This document shows, in pieces, positions 17,273 through 26,780 of a stretch of 64,000 nucleotides of DNA. Source of the stretch: Microbispora bryophytorum (lineage in GTDB: Bacteria > Actinomycetota > Actinomycetes > Streptosporangiales > Streptosporangiaceae). Position 1 is the first letter of the stretch. The number at the start of each line of letters is the position of its first letter. A program made the position numbers and the translations under genes. Location of the stretch: contig NZ_VIRL01000012.1 of NCBI RefSeq assembly GCF_006874465.1, forward strand, positions 1 through 64,000. The letters are read 5' to 3'. Under the pieces are notes generated by a model. The model ran no database searches, had not been told where the DNA came from, and saw nothing but the letters and a program-made list of their open reading frames with translations.

Positions 17273-18219
17273 GCTCGGACCGGCTGCCGCGGCTGCTCGC
17301 GCTCGTGCCCTATCTCATGTCGCATCCGGGCGCGCAGGTGCCCGAGGTGGCACGGCTGTTCGGCCTGTCGGAAAAGCAGCTCGTCGACGACCTTCAGCTC
17401 GTGTGGATGTGCGGCCTGCCCGGGCACACGCCCGGCGACCTGATCGACGTCTCGTGGGACGGCGGCGAGATCCTCATCGACAACGCCGAGGCGATCGCCC
17501 GGCCGCTCAAGCTCGGCGTGGACGAGGCGAGCGCGCTGCTCGTCGCGTTGCGCATGCTCGACGAACTACCCGAGTTCCAGGGCCGGGACGTGCTCGGCCG
17601 GGTCATCGCCAAGCTGGAGCAGGCGGCGGGCGAGGGCGCGGCCACGGTCAGCAGCCAGGTCCAGGTGGAGATCGGCGCGGCCCCGGACGCCCACGCCGTC
17701 ATCACCGACGCCGCCCGCAGGAGCCGCAGGCTGTCGCTGCGCTACTACGTGCCGGGGCGCGACGAGATCACCCCCAGGGAGGTCGACCCGCTGCGGGTCG
17801 TGCTCGTGGACGGGCGGCACTACCTGGAGGGCTGGTGCTACCGCGCCGAGGCGATGCGGATGTTCCGCGTCGACCGGATCCTGGACGTCGAGATCCTCGA
17901 CGTGCCCGCGGACCCGCCGGCCGGGGCCGAGCCGATGGACGTCACCCGCGGCGTGTTCCGGCCGTCGGACAGCGACGAGCTGGTGGAGCTGGAACTGACC
18001 CCGGCGGGCCGCTGGGTGGCGGAGTACTACCCCTGCGAGGAGGTCGCCGAGCTCGGTGAGGGCCGCCTGCGCGTCTCGCTGCGGGCCCGCGACCAGTCCT
18101 GGCTGGTGCGGCTCGCGCTCCGGCTGGGCGACAGCGGCCGGGTGCTGTCGCCGGCGTCCCTCGCCGAGCGGGTCACGGCCACCGCCAAGCAGGCGCTGGC
18201 CAACTACGAGACCGCCTGA
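17269..18219 (+). CDS. pafC: WYL-domain transcriptional regulator PafC
   Basis: A 316-aa partner of PafB with its own HTH (RLLALVPYLMSHPGAQVPEVARLFGLSEKQLVDDLQLV) and WYL domain (RYYVPGRDEITPREVDPLRV, YLEGWCYRAEAMRMFRVDRI). The GTG start overlaps the pafB stop by four bases. The longer upstream frame is out of register with pafB and is not used. Confidence 0.95.
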   Translation: MSSDRLPRLLALVPYLMSHPGAQVPEVARLFGLSEKQLVDDLQLVWMCGLPGHTPGDLIDVSWDGGEILIDNAEAIARPLKLGVDEASALLVALRMLDELPEFQGRDVLGRVIAKLEQAAGEGAATVSSQVQVEIGAAPDAHAVITDAARRSRRLSLRYYVPGRDEITPREVDPLRVVLVDGRHYLEGWCYRAEAMRMFRVDRILDVEILDVPADPPAGAEPMDVTRGVFRPSDSDELVELELTPAGRWVAEYYPCEEVAELGEGRLRVSLRARDQSWLVRLALRLGDSGRVLSPASLAERVTATAKQALANYETA

Positions 18220-18237
18220 CACACGGAGGAGGCCGCG

Positions 18238-18381
18238 ATGACATGGATCTTCGCCCTGTCGGCGGTGGCGGTGGCGGGGCTCGCCGTCCTCGTGTGGCCG
18301 GCCGTCCGGGTGCTCACCGCGGCGCGGGAACTGCACGCCGAAGTCAAGCGGGCCAGGGGGCGGCTCCGCGTGCCGGAATAA
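18238..18381 (+). CDS. Small single-pass membrane protein
   Basis: A 47-aa frame, 18 nt after pafC, with a very strong ribosome site GGAGGAGG 5 nt before its ATG. Translation gives MTWIFALSAVAVAGLAVLVW, a membrane helix, then a short basic helix (REL, EVKRARGRLRV) in the cytoplasm. Its size, position between pafC and tatA and N-terminal helix resemble a TatA-like micro-protein, but it lacks the hinge and amphipathic pattern, so no function is assigned. Confidence 0.75.
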   Translation: MTWIFALSAVAVAGLAVLVWPAVRVLTAARELHAEVKRARGRLRVPE

Positions 18382-18494
18382 GGGGCTTTGCCCACGATTG
18401 ATGTGGTTTTGAAGCCCGAGGACAGGTGAACTTTGGCGTGCGGTGCGCGTACGATCGGGGGTAGTACCCACGGCCCTCGCGGTAAGGACACGAC

Positions 18495-18818
18495 ATGCCC
18501 AACCTCGGACCCATGGAATGGATTCTGATCCTCCTGGTTCTGATCCTTCTTTTCGGAGCCAAGAAGCTCCCGGACACCGCGAGGGCCCTTGGGCAGTCGC
18601 TGCGCATGTTCAAGAAGGAGACCAGCAAGATGAGCGAGGAGGACGAGGAGCGGCAGACGGTCAAGGCGCAGGCCGAGCCCGTCGCTCCGCCGGCGGCGCA
18701 GATCCCGCCGGCCACCCCGTCCGTCGAGGACCGGCTGCGTGTCCTGGAGGAGGAGAACCGGAGGCTGCGGGAAAGCCAGCAGCCGGTGAGCTCGCAGAAC
18801 GAGCAGCGCTCCAACTAG
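18495..18818 (+). CDS. tatA: Sec-independent translocase subunit TatA
   Basis: A 107-aa twin-arginine translocation pore subunit. A short N-terminal membrane helix (EWILILLVLILLFG) is followed by the hinge and amphipathic helix AKKLPDTARALGQSLRMFKKE and an acidic, disordered tail with a short coiled segment (EDRLRVLEEENRRLRES). It is co-directional with tatC, 34 nt ahead. Confidence 0.96.
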   Translation: MPNLGPMEWILILLVLILLFGAKKLPDTARALGQSLRMFKKETSKMSEEDEERQTVKAQAEPVAPPAAQIPPATPSVEDRLRVLEEENRRLRESQQPVSSQNEQRSN

Positions 18819-18852
18819 GCGCCGCACCCCCACTGACCCCAGGACGAACCAG

Positions 18853-19722
18853 ATGGCCCTGTTGAAACGGTCGACTCCCGCCGTCACGGCGGACGACGGG
18901 CGGATGACGCTCATGGAGCACATCCGCGAGCTGCGCAACCGGCTGATCAAGGCCATCCTGGCGGTGGTCGTCGGAACCGCCGTCGGGTTCATCTATTTCG
19001 AACCCATCTGGAACTTCCTGAAGCAGCCGTACTGCCGGCTGCCGCAGGCCCACCAGTTGAACGGCGACAAGTGCACGCTGGTGGTGAACGGGGTCTTCGA
19101 CTCGTTCTTCGTCAACCTCAAGGTCGCCGTGATCTTCGGCGTGGTGGTCTCGGCGGTGTTCTGGATCTACCAGCTCTGGGCGTTCGTGACCCCGGGCCTG
19201 TACCGGAACGAGCGCCGCTACACCATGGCGTTCCTCGGGCTCTCGGTCCCGCTGTTCACCGCGGGCTCGGCCCTCGCCTACGTCACGATGGACAAGGGCC
19301 TGTCCCTGCTGCTCGGCTTCGCCCCCGAGGGCACGCTGACGCTGGTGAGCATCAACGAGTACCTCAGCTTCGCGCTCGCGATGCTGATCATCTTCGGCGT
19401 CTCCTTCCTGATGCCGTTGTTGCTGGTGTTCCTCAACGTCATCGGGGTGCTCCGGTTCAACACGGTGTCCAAGCACACCCGCATGGTCGTGTTCCTGATG
19501 TTCGTCTTCGCCGCCGTCGCGACGCCGAGCCAGGACCCCATCACCATGCTGGCCCTGGCGGTCCCGATGGTCGCGCTGTTCTTCGTTGCGGAGGCGTTCA
19601 TGTACTTCCACGACAAGAAGCGCGACGCCGCCGACGCGGCGCACGCACGGGCGATCGAGGAGGAGCTCGACGGGTCGTCCGCCACCGCGGGTACGGCGGA
19701 CTCGGTCGACGCGAGGGACTGA
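18853..19722 (+). CDS. tatC: Sec-independent translocase subunit TatC
   Basis: A 289-aa six-helix receptor of the Tat pathway. Diagnostic segments are MTLMEHIRELRNRLIKAI at the N-terminus, FWIYQLWAFVTPGLYRNERR, and ATPSQDPITMLALAVPM. A charged C-terminal tail of about 45 residues extends into the cytoplasm. It recognises folded, cofactor-bearing proteins with twin-arginine signals. Confidence 0.97.
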   Translation: MALLKRSTPAVTADDGRMTLMEHIRELRNRLIKAILAVVVGTAVGFIYFEPIWNFLKQPYCRLPQAHQLNGDKCTLVVNGVFDSFFVNLKVAVIFGVVVSAVFWIYQLWAFVTPGLYRNERRYTMAFLGLSVPLFTAGSALAYVTMDKGLSLLLGFAPEGTLTLVSINEYLSFALAMLIIFGVSFLMPLLLVFLNVIGVLRFNTVSKHTRMVVFLMFVFAAVATPSQDPITMLALAVPMVALFFVAEAFMYFHDKKRDAADAAHARAIEEELDGSSATAGTADSVDARD

Positions 19723-19758
19723 CCGAATCTTCCTCTGGTGTCGCCCGGTGGGCGGCGG

Positions 19759-19764
19759 TAGGTT
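19759..19764 (+). promoter_or_regulatory. -10 element TAGGTT, leaderless start
   Basis: TAGGTT ends 6 nt before the ATG of the diacylglycerol kinase-like gene, without a ribosome site. Confidence 0.4.
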
Positions 19765-19770
19765 CCGCGT

Positions 19771-20655
19771 ATGGCCGATGAGATCGTCGTCCTGGTGAAC
19801 CCCACCGCCCGCGGCGGCCGTACGCTGCGCCTGCTCGACCCGGTGCTGCGGCGGCTGCGGACGGGCGGCCGCCCGGTCTCGGTGGTCGTCGGGACCTCGG
19901 CGGCGGACGCCCTGGGCCGGGCCCGCGACGCCGTCGCCGCCGGCCCGGCCGCGCTCGTCGCCTTCGGCGGCGACGGTCTGGTCCACCTGGCCGTGCAGGC
20001 CGTGGCCGGGACGGCCGTGCCGCTCGGGATCCTGCCGGCAGGGACCGGCAACGACATCGCCGCCGCCCTCGGCATCCCGCGCGGGGATCCGCTCGCCGCC
20101 GCGGACATCGTGACCGCGGGCGACTGCCGGGTGATCGACGCGGCCAGGCTGGGGACGGGCGAGTGGTTCGCGGGAGTGCTCGCCTGCGGGTTCGACTCCC
20201 GCGTCAACGAACGGGCCAACGCCATGACCTGGCCGCCCGGAATGGCGAAGTACCTGGTCGCGCTCGCACGGGAACTGCGGTCGTTCACCCCGATCCCGTT
20301 CCGGATCACCCTCGACGGGGAGGCCGTCGAGCGCGAGGCGATGCTGGTGGCGGTGGCCAACACCCGGTCGTACGGCGCCGGGATGCGGGTGTGCCCGCAG
20401 GCCCGGCCCGACGACGGTCTGCTCGACGTGCTCGTGGTCGGGGCGTTGTCCACGGGCGGGTTCCTGCGCATCTTCCCCCGCGTCTACCGGGGCAGCCACA
20501 CCGGGCACCCCGCCGTGACCCTGCGGCGGGCCCGCCGCGTGGAGATCGAGGCCCTGGACGGGGACGTCGTCGCGTACGCCGACGGCGAGCGGGCCGGCCC
20601 CACCCCGCTGACCTGCGCCGTCGAGCCGGGAGCGGTGCGCGTCCTGGCGCCCTGA
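19771..20655 (+). CDS. Diacylglycerol/lipid kinase family protein
   Basis: A 294-aa soluble lipid kinase of the DAGK catalytic family. Motifs are LVNPTARGG (phosphate loop), VAFGGDGLVHLAVQA and LPAGTGNDIA, with the C-terminal beta-sandwich domain (DDGLLDVLVVG, YADGERAGP). It phosphorylates diacylglycerol or a related lipid with ATP at the membrane surface; the exact lipid is unknown. It lies between tatC and helY with its own likely promoter. Confidence 0.92.
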   Translation: MADEIVVLVNPTARGGRTLRLLDPVLRRLRTGGRPVSVVVGTSAADALGRARDAVAAGPAALVAFGGDGLVHLAVQAVAGTAVPLGILPAGTGNDIAAALGIPRGDPLAAADIVTAGDCRVIDAARLGTGEWFAGVLACGFDSRVNERANAMTWPPGMAKYLVALARELRSFTPIPFRITLDGEAVEREAMLVAVANTRSYGAGMRVCPQARPDDGLLDVLVVGALSTGGFLRIFPRVYRGSHTGHPAVTLRRARRVEIEALDGDVVAYADGERAGPTPLTCAVEPGAVRVLAP

Positions 20656-20733
20656 CCCCCAGCGCTGCGCTACGCCATCAAGGCGGCGCGTAGAAGGATC
20701 ACCGATGACGGACGCCCGGAATCCCGTTATCGG

Positions 20734-20739
20734 TAGGGT
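20734..20739 (+). promoter_or_regulatory. -10 element TAGGGT supporting the helY start
   Basis: TAGGGT ends 7 nt before the ATG at 20747. This favours a leaderless start there over the in-frame ATG at 20705, which has an AGAAGGA ribosome site. Confidence 0.4.
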
Positions 20740-20746
20740 TGACGGT

Positions 20747-23464
20747 ATGAGTACGCCAGCGGAACGCTACGCCGCCTTCCGTGAGGGGCAGGCCGGCGCC
20801 GGACCCGCTCTCGCCTCGTTCCGCGAGCTTTACGACTTCGAGCTCGACGAGTTCCAGATCGACGCCTGCCAGGCGCTGGAGGCCGGTGACGGTGTGCTGG
20901 TGGCCGCGCCCACCGGGTCGGGCAAGACGGTGGTGGGGGAGTTCGCCGTCCACCTGGCCCTGGAGCAGGGCCGCAAGTGCTTCTACACGACGCCGATCAA
21001 GGCGTTGTCCAACCAGAAGTACAACGACCTGGTCAGGCGGTACGGCGCGGGCAAGGTCGGCCTGCTGACCGGCGACAACAGCGTCAACGGCGAGGCCCCG
21101 ATCGTGGTCATGACCACCGAGGTCCTGCGCAACATGCTGTACGCGGGCTCGAACACGCTGACCGGCCTCGCGTACGTGGTGATGGACGAGGTCCACTACC
21201 TGGCCGACCGGTTCCGCGGCGCGGTCTGGGAAGAGGTCATCATCCACCTGCCGGAGTCGGTGCGGGTGGCGGCCCTGTCGGCCACGGTCAGCAACGCCGA
21301 GGAGTTCGGCGAGTGGCTGGGCGAGGTGCGCGGCGACACCACGGTCATCGTGGACGAGCACCGGCCGGTCCCGCTGTGGCAGCACATGCTCGTCGGCAAC
21401 AAGATGTTCGACCTGTTCGTCGACGAGGGCGACGGCACCCTGCGGGTCAACCCGTCCCTTATGCGGATCTCCCGCGACGAGATGCGGCTGGCCCAGGCCA
21501 GGGGCAGGCGGGGCTACTCGCGGCCCGGCCGGGGCACGACGTCGAGCCGGTCGGACGTGATCGAGAGGCTCGACGCCGAGGGCCTGCTGCCGGCGATCAC
21601 CTTCATCTTCTCCAGGAACGGCTGCGACGCCGCCGTCATGCAGTGCCTCTACTCGGGGCTGCGCCTCACCACGGAGGCCGAGAGCCACGAGATCCGCCAG
21701 ATCGTGGACGAGCGCACCGCGCACCTGCCCGACGAGGACCTCGCGGTGCTCGGCTACCTCGAATGGCGCGACTGCCTGGAGCGCGGCCTGGCCGCCCACC
21801 ACGCGGGCATGCTCCCGGCGTTCAAGGAGGTCGTGGAGGAGCTGTTCACCAAGGGGCTGGTGAAGGCGGTCTTCGCGACCGAGACGCTGGCGCTCGGCAT
21901 CAACATGCCGGCCAGGTCCGTGGTGATCGAGAAGCTCGACAAGTGGAACGGCGAGACCCACGCCGACCTGACCCCGGGGGAGTACACCCAGCTCACCGGG
22001 CGGGCCGGGCGGCGCGGCATCGACATCGAGGGCCACGCGGTGGTGGTCTGGCAGCCGGGGATGGACCCCCTCTCCGTCGCCGGTCTCGCCGGCACCCGCA
22101 CCTATCCGCTGCGCTCCAGCTTCAAGCCGTCGTACAACATGGCGGTCAACCTCGTCGGGCAGGTCGGCCGGGAGCGGGCGCGGACCCTGCTTGAGGACTC
22201 CTTCGCCCAGTTCCAGGCCGACCGGGCCGTGGTCGGGCTGGCCCGCCAGCTCCGCAAGGCGGAGCAGGCCCTGGAGGGCTACGCCGAGGCCATGACCTGC
22301 CACCTCGGCGACTTCGAGGAGTACGCCGCGATGCGCAGGCGGCTGTCGGACCGCGAGGCCGAGCTGTCGCGCCAGCGGGGGGCGGCCCGCCGCGCGCAGG
22401 CCGTGCAGTCCCTGGAGGTGCTCAAGCCCGGCGACGTCATCCGGGTGCCGGGCGGCCGGCGCGCGGGCATCGCGGTCGTGCTCGACCCGGGCGTCAACGG
22501 CCGGGGGCACGAGGGCCCCTCGCCGCTGGTGCTGACGATCGGCAAGCAGGTCAAGCGCCTGTCGGCGGCCGACTTCCCGGTGCCGGTCGAACCGGTCGAC
22601 AAGATCAGGATCCCGAAGGGCTTCAACCCGCGCTCACCGAAGGAGCGGGCCAACCTCGTCTCGACCGTGCACGCGAAGCTGGGCGACCGCGACCTCGGCA
22701 AGCCGCCGCGGGCGCGCGACCACGCCCAGGAGGACGAGGAGGTCACGCGCCTGCGGCGGGAGCTGCGCCAGCACCCCTGCCACGGCTGCGACGAGCGTGA
22801 GGACCACGCCCGCTGGGCCGAGCGCTACCACAAGCTGCTCAGGGAGACGGAGGGGCTGCGCCGCCGGGTCGAGGGGCGCTCCCACGTCATCGCCCGCACC
22901 TTCGACCGGGTCTGCGGCGTGCTGGACCAGCTCGGCTACCTGGAGGGCGAGTCCGTCACGGAGCAGGGCCGCAGGCTCGCCTCGCTCTACACGGAGCTCG
23001 ACCTGCTCACGGCCGAGTGCCTGCGGGCGGGCGTGTGGAACCGCCTCGACCCCGCCGAGCTGGCCGCGTGCGTGTCGTCGCTGGTGTACGAGTCGCGGCA
23101 GGCCGACGACGTCCGCAGCCCCAAGATCCCGGCCGGTGCCACGCGCGACGCGCTCGGCGAGATGGTGCGGCTGTGGGGCGAGCTGGAGGGCATCGAGGAG
23201 GACCACGGGCTGTCGTTCGTGCGCGAGCCCGACGTGGGCTTCGCCTGGGCGGCCTTCCGCTGGGCCAAGGGCCACAGTCTCGACGCCGTGCTGACCGACT
23301 GCGACCTCGCCGCGGGCGACTTCGTCCGCTGGATCAAGCAGCTGCTCGACCTGCTCGGCCAGCTCAGGGACGCCGCGCCCAAGGGGAGCAAGGTCGCCGA
23401 GAACGCCCTCAAGGCCATCGACGCCATGCGCCGCGGCGTCGTCGCCTACTCGTCGGTGAGCTGA
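20747..23464 (+). CDS. helY: Ski2/Mtr4-like DEAD/H RNA helicase HelY
   Basis: A 905-aa ATP-dependent RNA helicase. Motifs: Walker A AAPTGSGKTVVGEF, VVMDEVHYLADRFRG (DEVH box), SATVSN, and helicase C motifs AHHAGMLPAFKEVVEELF, VFATETLALGINMPAR and LTGRAGRRGID. The C-terminal arch/DSHCT-type domain contains WAKGHSLDAVL. It is presumed to unwind structured RNA for degradation. The start at 20747 gives the family N-terminus (MSTPAERYAAF). A 14-residue longer start at 20705 is possible. Its stop is 6 bp from the stop of the convergent RNB ribonuclease. Confidence 0.94.
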   Translation: MSTPAERYAAFREGQAGAGPALASFRELYDFELDEFQIDACQALEAGDGVLVAAPTGSGKTVVGEFAVHLALEQGRKCFYTTPIKALSNQKYNDLVRRYGAGKVGLLTGDNSVNGEAPIVVMTTEVLRNMLYAGSNTLTGLAYVVMDEVHYLADRFRGAVWEEVIIHLPESVRVAALSATVSNAEEFGEWLGEVRGDTTVIVDEHRPVPLWQHMLVGNKMFDLFVDEGDGTLRVNPSLMRISRDEMRLAQARGRRGYSRPGRGTTSSRSDVIERLDAEGLLPAITFIFSRNGCDAAVMQCLYSGLRLTTEAESHEIRQIVDERTAHLPDEDLAVLGYLEWRDCLERGLAAHHAGMLPAFKEVVEELFTKGLVKAVFATETLALGINMPARSVVIEKLDKWNGETHADLTPGEYTQLTGRAGRRGIDIEGHAVVVWQPGMDPLSVAGLAGTRTYPLRSSFKPSYNMAVNLVGQVGRERARTLLEDSFAQFQADRAVVGLARQLRKAEQALEGYAEAMTCHLGDFEEYAAMRRRLSDREAELSRQRGAARRAQAVQSLEVLKPGDVIRVPGGRRAGIAVVLDPGVNGRGHEGPSPLVLTIGKQVKRLSAADFPVPVEPVDKIRIPKGFNPRSPKERANLVSTVHAKLGDRDLGKPPRARDHAQEDEEVTRLRRELRQHPCHGCDEREDHARWAERYHKLLRETEGLRRRVEGRSHVIARTFDRVCGVLDQLGYLEGESVTEQGRRLASLYTELDLLTAECLRAGVWNRLDPAELAACVSSLVYESRQADDVRSPKIPAGATRDALGEMVRLWGELEGIEEDHGLSFVREPDVGFAWAAFRWAKGHSLDAVLTDCDLAAGDFVRWIKQLLDLLGQLRDAAPKGSKVAENALKAIDAMRRGVVAYSSVS

Positions 23465-23470
23465 GCCTGC

Positions 23471-24913
23471 TCAGGCGGCGGTGAAGCGAACCTCGCGGGT
23501 GGCGGGGTCGGCGCGCGTGAGCCGTACGGGGACGCGCTCGCCGAGCGGCAGGCGGTCGCCGTCGCAGCGGGCGATGACGGCGGGCTCGGTGACCTGCACC
23601 TGCCCGCCCGGCTTTCCGTCGGTGACGTCGACGACGACCGCCTCGAAGACCTCGCCGATCCTGGGGTGCAGCACGGCCGCCTCGACCAGGTCCACGCAGG
23701 CCCGCTCCACCGCGCCGGCCCGCCTGCCGCCCGTGGCCATCTCCTCCGGCAGGCCGGGCAGCGCCGCCGCGACCTGTTCGGGGACCGGGCGGCCCGCCGC
23801 CACGGCCAGGCAGACCTCGGTGCCGAACCGGTCGACCAGCCGCCGCAGCGGCGCGGTCACGTGCGCGTACGGCGCCCCCAGGGCGGCGTGCAGCACCTGC
23901 GCGGGTGCCGCCGAACCGTCGAAGGCGAGGTAGGCCGCGCCGCGCAGCAGCACCGTCGACTCGTGCAGGAAGGCGGCATGGCCGGGGATCTTCGGGTCGA
24001 GCCCATGCACGACCTCGGCGTACGACGTGCCGTCGGGCCAGGGCACGCCGAGCGCGGCGGCGACCCTGCGGACCTTGCCGACGTCCTTCGGGCCCGCCTC
24101 GGGCAGGACCCGCAGCACGCCCACGCCCGCGTCCAGCATCATCCGGGCCGCCGCCATGCCGGTGAGCAGCGAGATCTGGGCGTTCCACGCCTCACTGGGG
24201 AGGTTGGTGCGGAACTCCACCCGGTAGCCGCCGTCTCCGTCGGGGACCACCTGCTGCTCGGGGGTCGGCAGCGACAGCCCGCCCCTGGCCCGCTCCCGTT
24301 CCAGGCGCAGCGGCCCCACCTCGGCGAGCAGCGCGATCGTCCCCTCGGCCCGGCCGGTGTCCACGGCGGTCTGGACCGTCTCGTAGTCGAGCCGTTCCCG
24401 GCTGCGCACCAGCGCGCGGCGCAGGTCCACCGCCTCGATCTCCCCGTCGGACCCGAGGTCGAGCCGCCACAGGGCCGCGGGGCGGGCCTGTCCGGGCAGC
24501 AGGCTGGCCGCACCCTCCGACAGGACCGGCGGGTGCAGCGGCACGCGTCCATCGGCCATGTAGACGGTCTCGGCGCGGACCCGCGCCTCGGCGTCGATCG
24601 CCCCGCCGGGCCGGACGAACGCCGCGACGTCGGCGATCGCGTACCAGACGCGGTAGCCCGTCCCGCGCCGCTCGATGCACAGCGCCTGGTCGAGGTCCAT
24701 CGAGCCGGGCGGGTCGATGGTCACCAGCGGGAGGCCGGTCTGATCCTCGTCAGGCGCGGTGGGAGAGGCGGCGGCCCGCTCGGCCTCCTCCTGCGCGATG
24801 GCGGGGAACCGGTCCGGCAGGTCGAACTCGCTGCGGATGCGAGCGAACCCTGCTTCTACTGCAGGGCGGAGCCCGTCCGCGGTGTCGTGGAGGTGGATCG
24901 TCGTGCGCGGCAC
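23471..24913 (-). CDS. RNB-domain exoribonuclease (RNase II/R family)
   Basis: A 480-aa 3'-5' exoribonuclease with the RNB catalytic signature IDPPGSMDLDQAL (66-78), whose aspartates bind magnesium. It continues with WYAIADVAAFV, YMADGRVPLHPPVLSEGAASLLPG and PYAHVTAPLRRLVDRFG. It is shorter than E. coli RNase R, lacking the N-terminal cold-shock domains, with a short C-terminal S1-like end. Convergence with the HelY RNA helicase gene puts unwinding and degradation functions side by side. It follows the exonuclease gene by 45 nt. Confidence 0.92.
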   Translation of the reverse strand: MPRTTIHLHDTADGLRPAVEAGFARIRSEFDLPDRFPAIAQEEAERAAASPTAPDEDQTGLPLVTIDPPGSMDLDQALCIERRGTGYRVWYAIADVAAFVRPGGAIDAEARVRAETVYMADGRVPLHPPVLSEGAASLLPGQARPAALWRLDLGSDGEIEAVDLRRALVRSRERLDYETVQTAVDTGRAEGTIALLAEVGPLRLERERARGGLSLPTPEQQVVPDGDGGYRVEFRTNLPSEAWNAQISLLTGMAAARMMLDAGVGVLRVLPEAGPKDVGKVRRVAAALGVPWPDGTSYAEVVHGLDPKIPGHAAFLHESTVLLRGAAYLAFDGSAAPAQVLHAALGAPYAHVTAPLRRLVDRFGTEVCLAVAAGRPVPEQVAAALPGLPEEMATGGRRAGAVERACVDLVEAAVLHPRIGEVFEAVVVDVTDGKPGGQVQVTEPAVIARCDGDRLPLGERVPVRLTRADPATREVRFTAA

Positions 24914-24958
24914 GCGATCAACCTACCCGAGTGCGGACATACCGGGCCGTATACGGCC

Positions 24959-25858
24959 CTACTGGGTAAGCGCGGCGAGCAGGCGGTTGAGCGGGCTGTC
25001 CAGGCCGTGCTTCTCCGACAGCGCGATCAGTCGCTCGGGGTCGCGCGGCGCGGCGGGCAGGGTGATGTCGGCATCCGGGACCGGGGCGTCGCGGGCCACC
25101 CGGACCACGGCGGGGGCGACCTCCAGGTAGTCGCGGGCGGCGGCGAGCTTGTTGCGCGCGCCCGCGGGGAAGCCGTCGGCGCCGCCGTCGTCCAGCGCGG
25201 CGACCAGCGCGGACAGCGATCCGAAGCGCGTGATGAGGGCCGCCGCCGTCTTGTCGCCGATGCCGGCGACGCCGGGCAGGCCGTCGCTCGGGTCGCCGCG
25301 CAGCGTCGCGAAGTCGGCGTACGCCCGGCCCGGGATGCCGTACTTCTCCCGGACGAACGCCTCATCGACGATCTGGAGGTTACGGATTCCCCTTACTGTG
25401 TAAAGGGCGCGGCAGGGCTTCTCGTCGTCGACGAGCTGGAACAGGTCGCGGTCGCCCGTGACGATGTCCACGGCGCCGGTCGCGGCGGTCGCGTAGGTGC
25501 CGATCACGTCGTCGGCCTCGTAGCCGGCGACGCCGACGCGGGCGATGCCGAGCGCGTCCAGGACCTCCTCGATGACCGGGACCTGCGGGGCCAGCGTGTC
25601 CGGCACCTCCTCCTCGTCGCCGGTCGCCACCCGGTGCGCCTTGTACGACGGGATCGCGGCCACCCGGAACGCCGGCCGCCAGTCGGCGTCCATGCACGCC
25701 ACGATCTGGGTGGGGGAGTGCTGCCGGACCAGGGTGGCGATCATGTCGAGGAGCCCGCGCACCGCGTTGACCGGCATGCCGTCCGGGGAGGTCACCGACT
25801 CCGGGACTCCGTAAAACGCGCGGAAGTACAGCGACGGGGTGTCGAGAAGCATCAGCAC
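24959..25858 (-). CDS. 5'-3' exonuclease (Pol I-type FEN domain)
   Basis: A 299-aa stand-alone flap endonuclease/5'-3' exonuclease, homologous to the N-terminal domain of DNA polymerase I. Metal and DNA-binding segments: MLMLLDTPSLYFRAFYG, MDADWRPAFRVAAIPSYKAHR, GYEADDVIGTYA, VTGDRDLFQLV and the helix-hairpin-helix LPGVAGIGDKTAAALI. It probably removes RNA primers or flaps. The gene is 19 nt downstream of the PP2C gene and in the same operon as the RNB gene. Confidence 0.93.
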   Translation of the reverse strand: MLMLLDTPSLYFRAFYGVPESVTSPDGMPVNAVRGLLDMIATLVRQHSPTQIVACMDADWRPAFRVAAIPSYKAHRVATGDEEEVPDTLAPQVPVIEEVLDALGIARVGVAGYEADDVIGTYATAATGAVDIVTGDRDLFQLVDDEKPCRALYTVRGIRNLQIVDEAFVREKYGIPGRAYADFATLRGDPSDGLPGVAGIGDKTAAALITRFGSLSALVAALDDGGADGFPAGARNKLAAARDYLEVAPAVVRVARDAPVPDADITLPAAPRDPERLIALSEKHGLDSPLNRLLAALTQ

Positions 25859-25877
25859 CCTGCCATTGTCACGCCTG

Positions 25878-26780
25878 TCAGGGGCGCCGCGGACCCTTTC
25901 CGGTCACCGCCACGGCCAGCAGGCAGGTGTCGTCCTCGGGGTTGGGGCCGCCGATCGCCTCCAGCAGGCGGTCGAGGCCCGCGTCGAGGTCCGCTCCGGC
26001 TGTGCCGAGCCCGGTCGCCACGGCCGCCTCCATGATGAGGGACACCCCGGCGCCGATGTCGCGCGAGCGCCGCTCCACCAGGCCGTCGGTGAACATCAGC
26101 AGCAGGTCGCCGGGCTCGAGGCGCACGTCGGCCACCCCGTACGGCAGGCTCGACGTCGCCCCGAGCACGACTCCCCTGGGCGCCCCGAGCTGGCGCGCGC
26201 CCCCGCGACGCACCAGGATCGGGGCGAGGTGGCCCGCCTGTGCCCACGTGAAAAGGCGGGTCGCCGGGTCGAAGTGGCCGCACACGGCGGTCGCGGTGGT
26301 GTCGTCCAGCCGGGTGAGGACCATCGCGTTCAGCCACGTCAGCAGCCTGCCGGGGCAGGCCCCCGTCATGCTCAGGCCGAGCAGCGCGTGACGCAGCTGA
26401 GCCATCTCGGCGATCGCGGGCAGGCCGTGTCCGGACACGTCGCCCACCGCGAGGAACATGCGTCCGTCGGGCAGCGGCGCGGCGTCGTACCAGTCGCCGC
26501 CGAGGCTCGACGCCCGGCCCGCGGGGATGTACCGGACCGCGATCCGGGCGTAGGGCAGGTCGATCGACGCGCCGGGCTCGGGCAGGATCGCCTCCCGCAG
26601 GGCCAGGGTGACGCGGCGCTCCTCGGCGGCGCGTTCCCGGCGCTCCGCCCACCGTCCGGCGAGGTCCTGGACCGTGCCGATGTCCTGGACCATGAGGGGG
26701 ACGGCGACGGGAGTCGTGTCCGGGTCGCGGTCGTCCGCGGGGGGAAGGGCGGGCCTTGTGCCGCCCACTACGCCGACCAT
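25878..26780 (-). CDS. PP2C/SpoIIE-type serine phosphatase
   Basis: A 300-aa protein dominated by a PP2C/SpoIIE domain: GRASSLGGDWYDAAPLPDGRMFLAVGDVSGHGL, FTWAQAGHLAPILVRRGG, LLLMFTDGLVERR and GGPNPEDDTCLLAV supply the metal-binding aspartates and glycines. The N-terminal 60 residues hold only a short helical linker (EERRVTLALREAILP), with no GAF or PAS sensor. RsbU-like proteins dephosphorylate anti-sigma antagonists, but the partner here is unknown. I chose the ATG at 26780; a 29-residue upstream extension looks untranslated. Confidence 0.88.
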   Translation of the reverse strand: MVGVVGGTRPALPPADDRDPDTTPVAVPLMVQDIGTVQDLAGRWAERRERAAEERRVTLALREAILPEPGASIDLPYARIAVRYIPAGRASSLGGDWYDAAPLPDGRMFLAVGDVSGHGLPAIAEMAQLRHALLGLSMTGACPGRLLTWLNAMVLTRLDDTTATAVCGHFDPATRLFTWAQAGHLAPILVRRGGARQLGAPRGVVLGATSSLPYGVADVRLEPGDLLLMFTDGLVERRSRDIGAGVSLIMEAAVATGLGTAGADLDAGLDRLLEAIGGPNPEDDTCLLAVAVTGKGPRRP

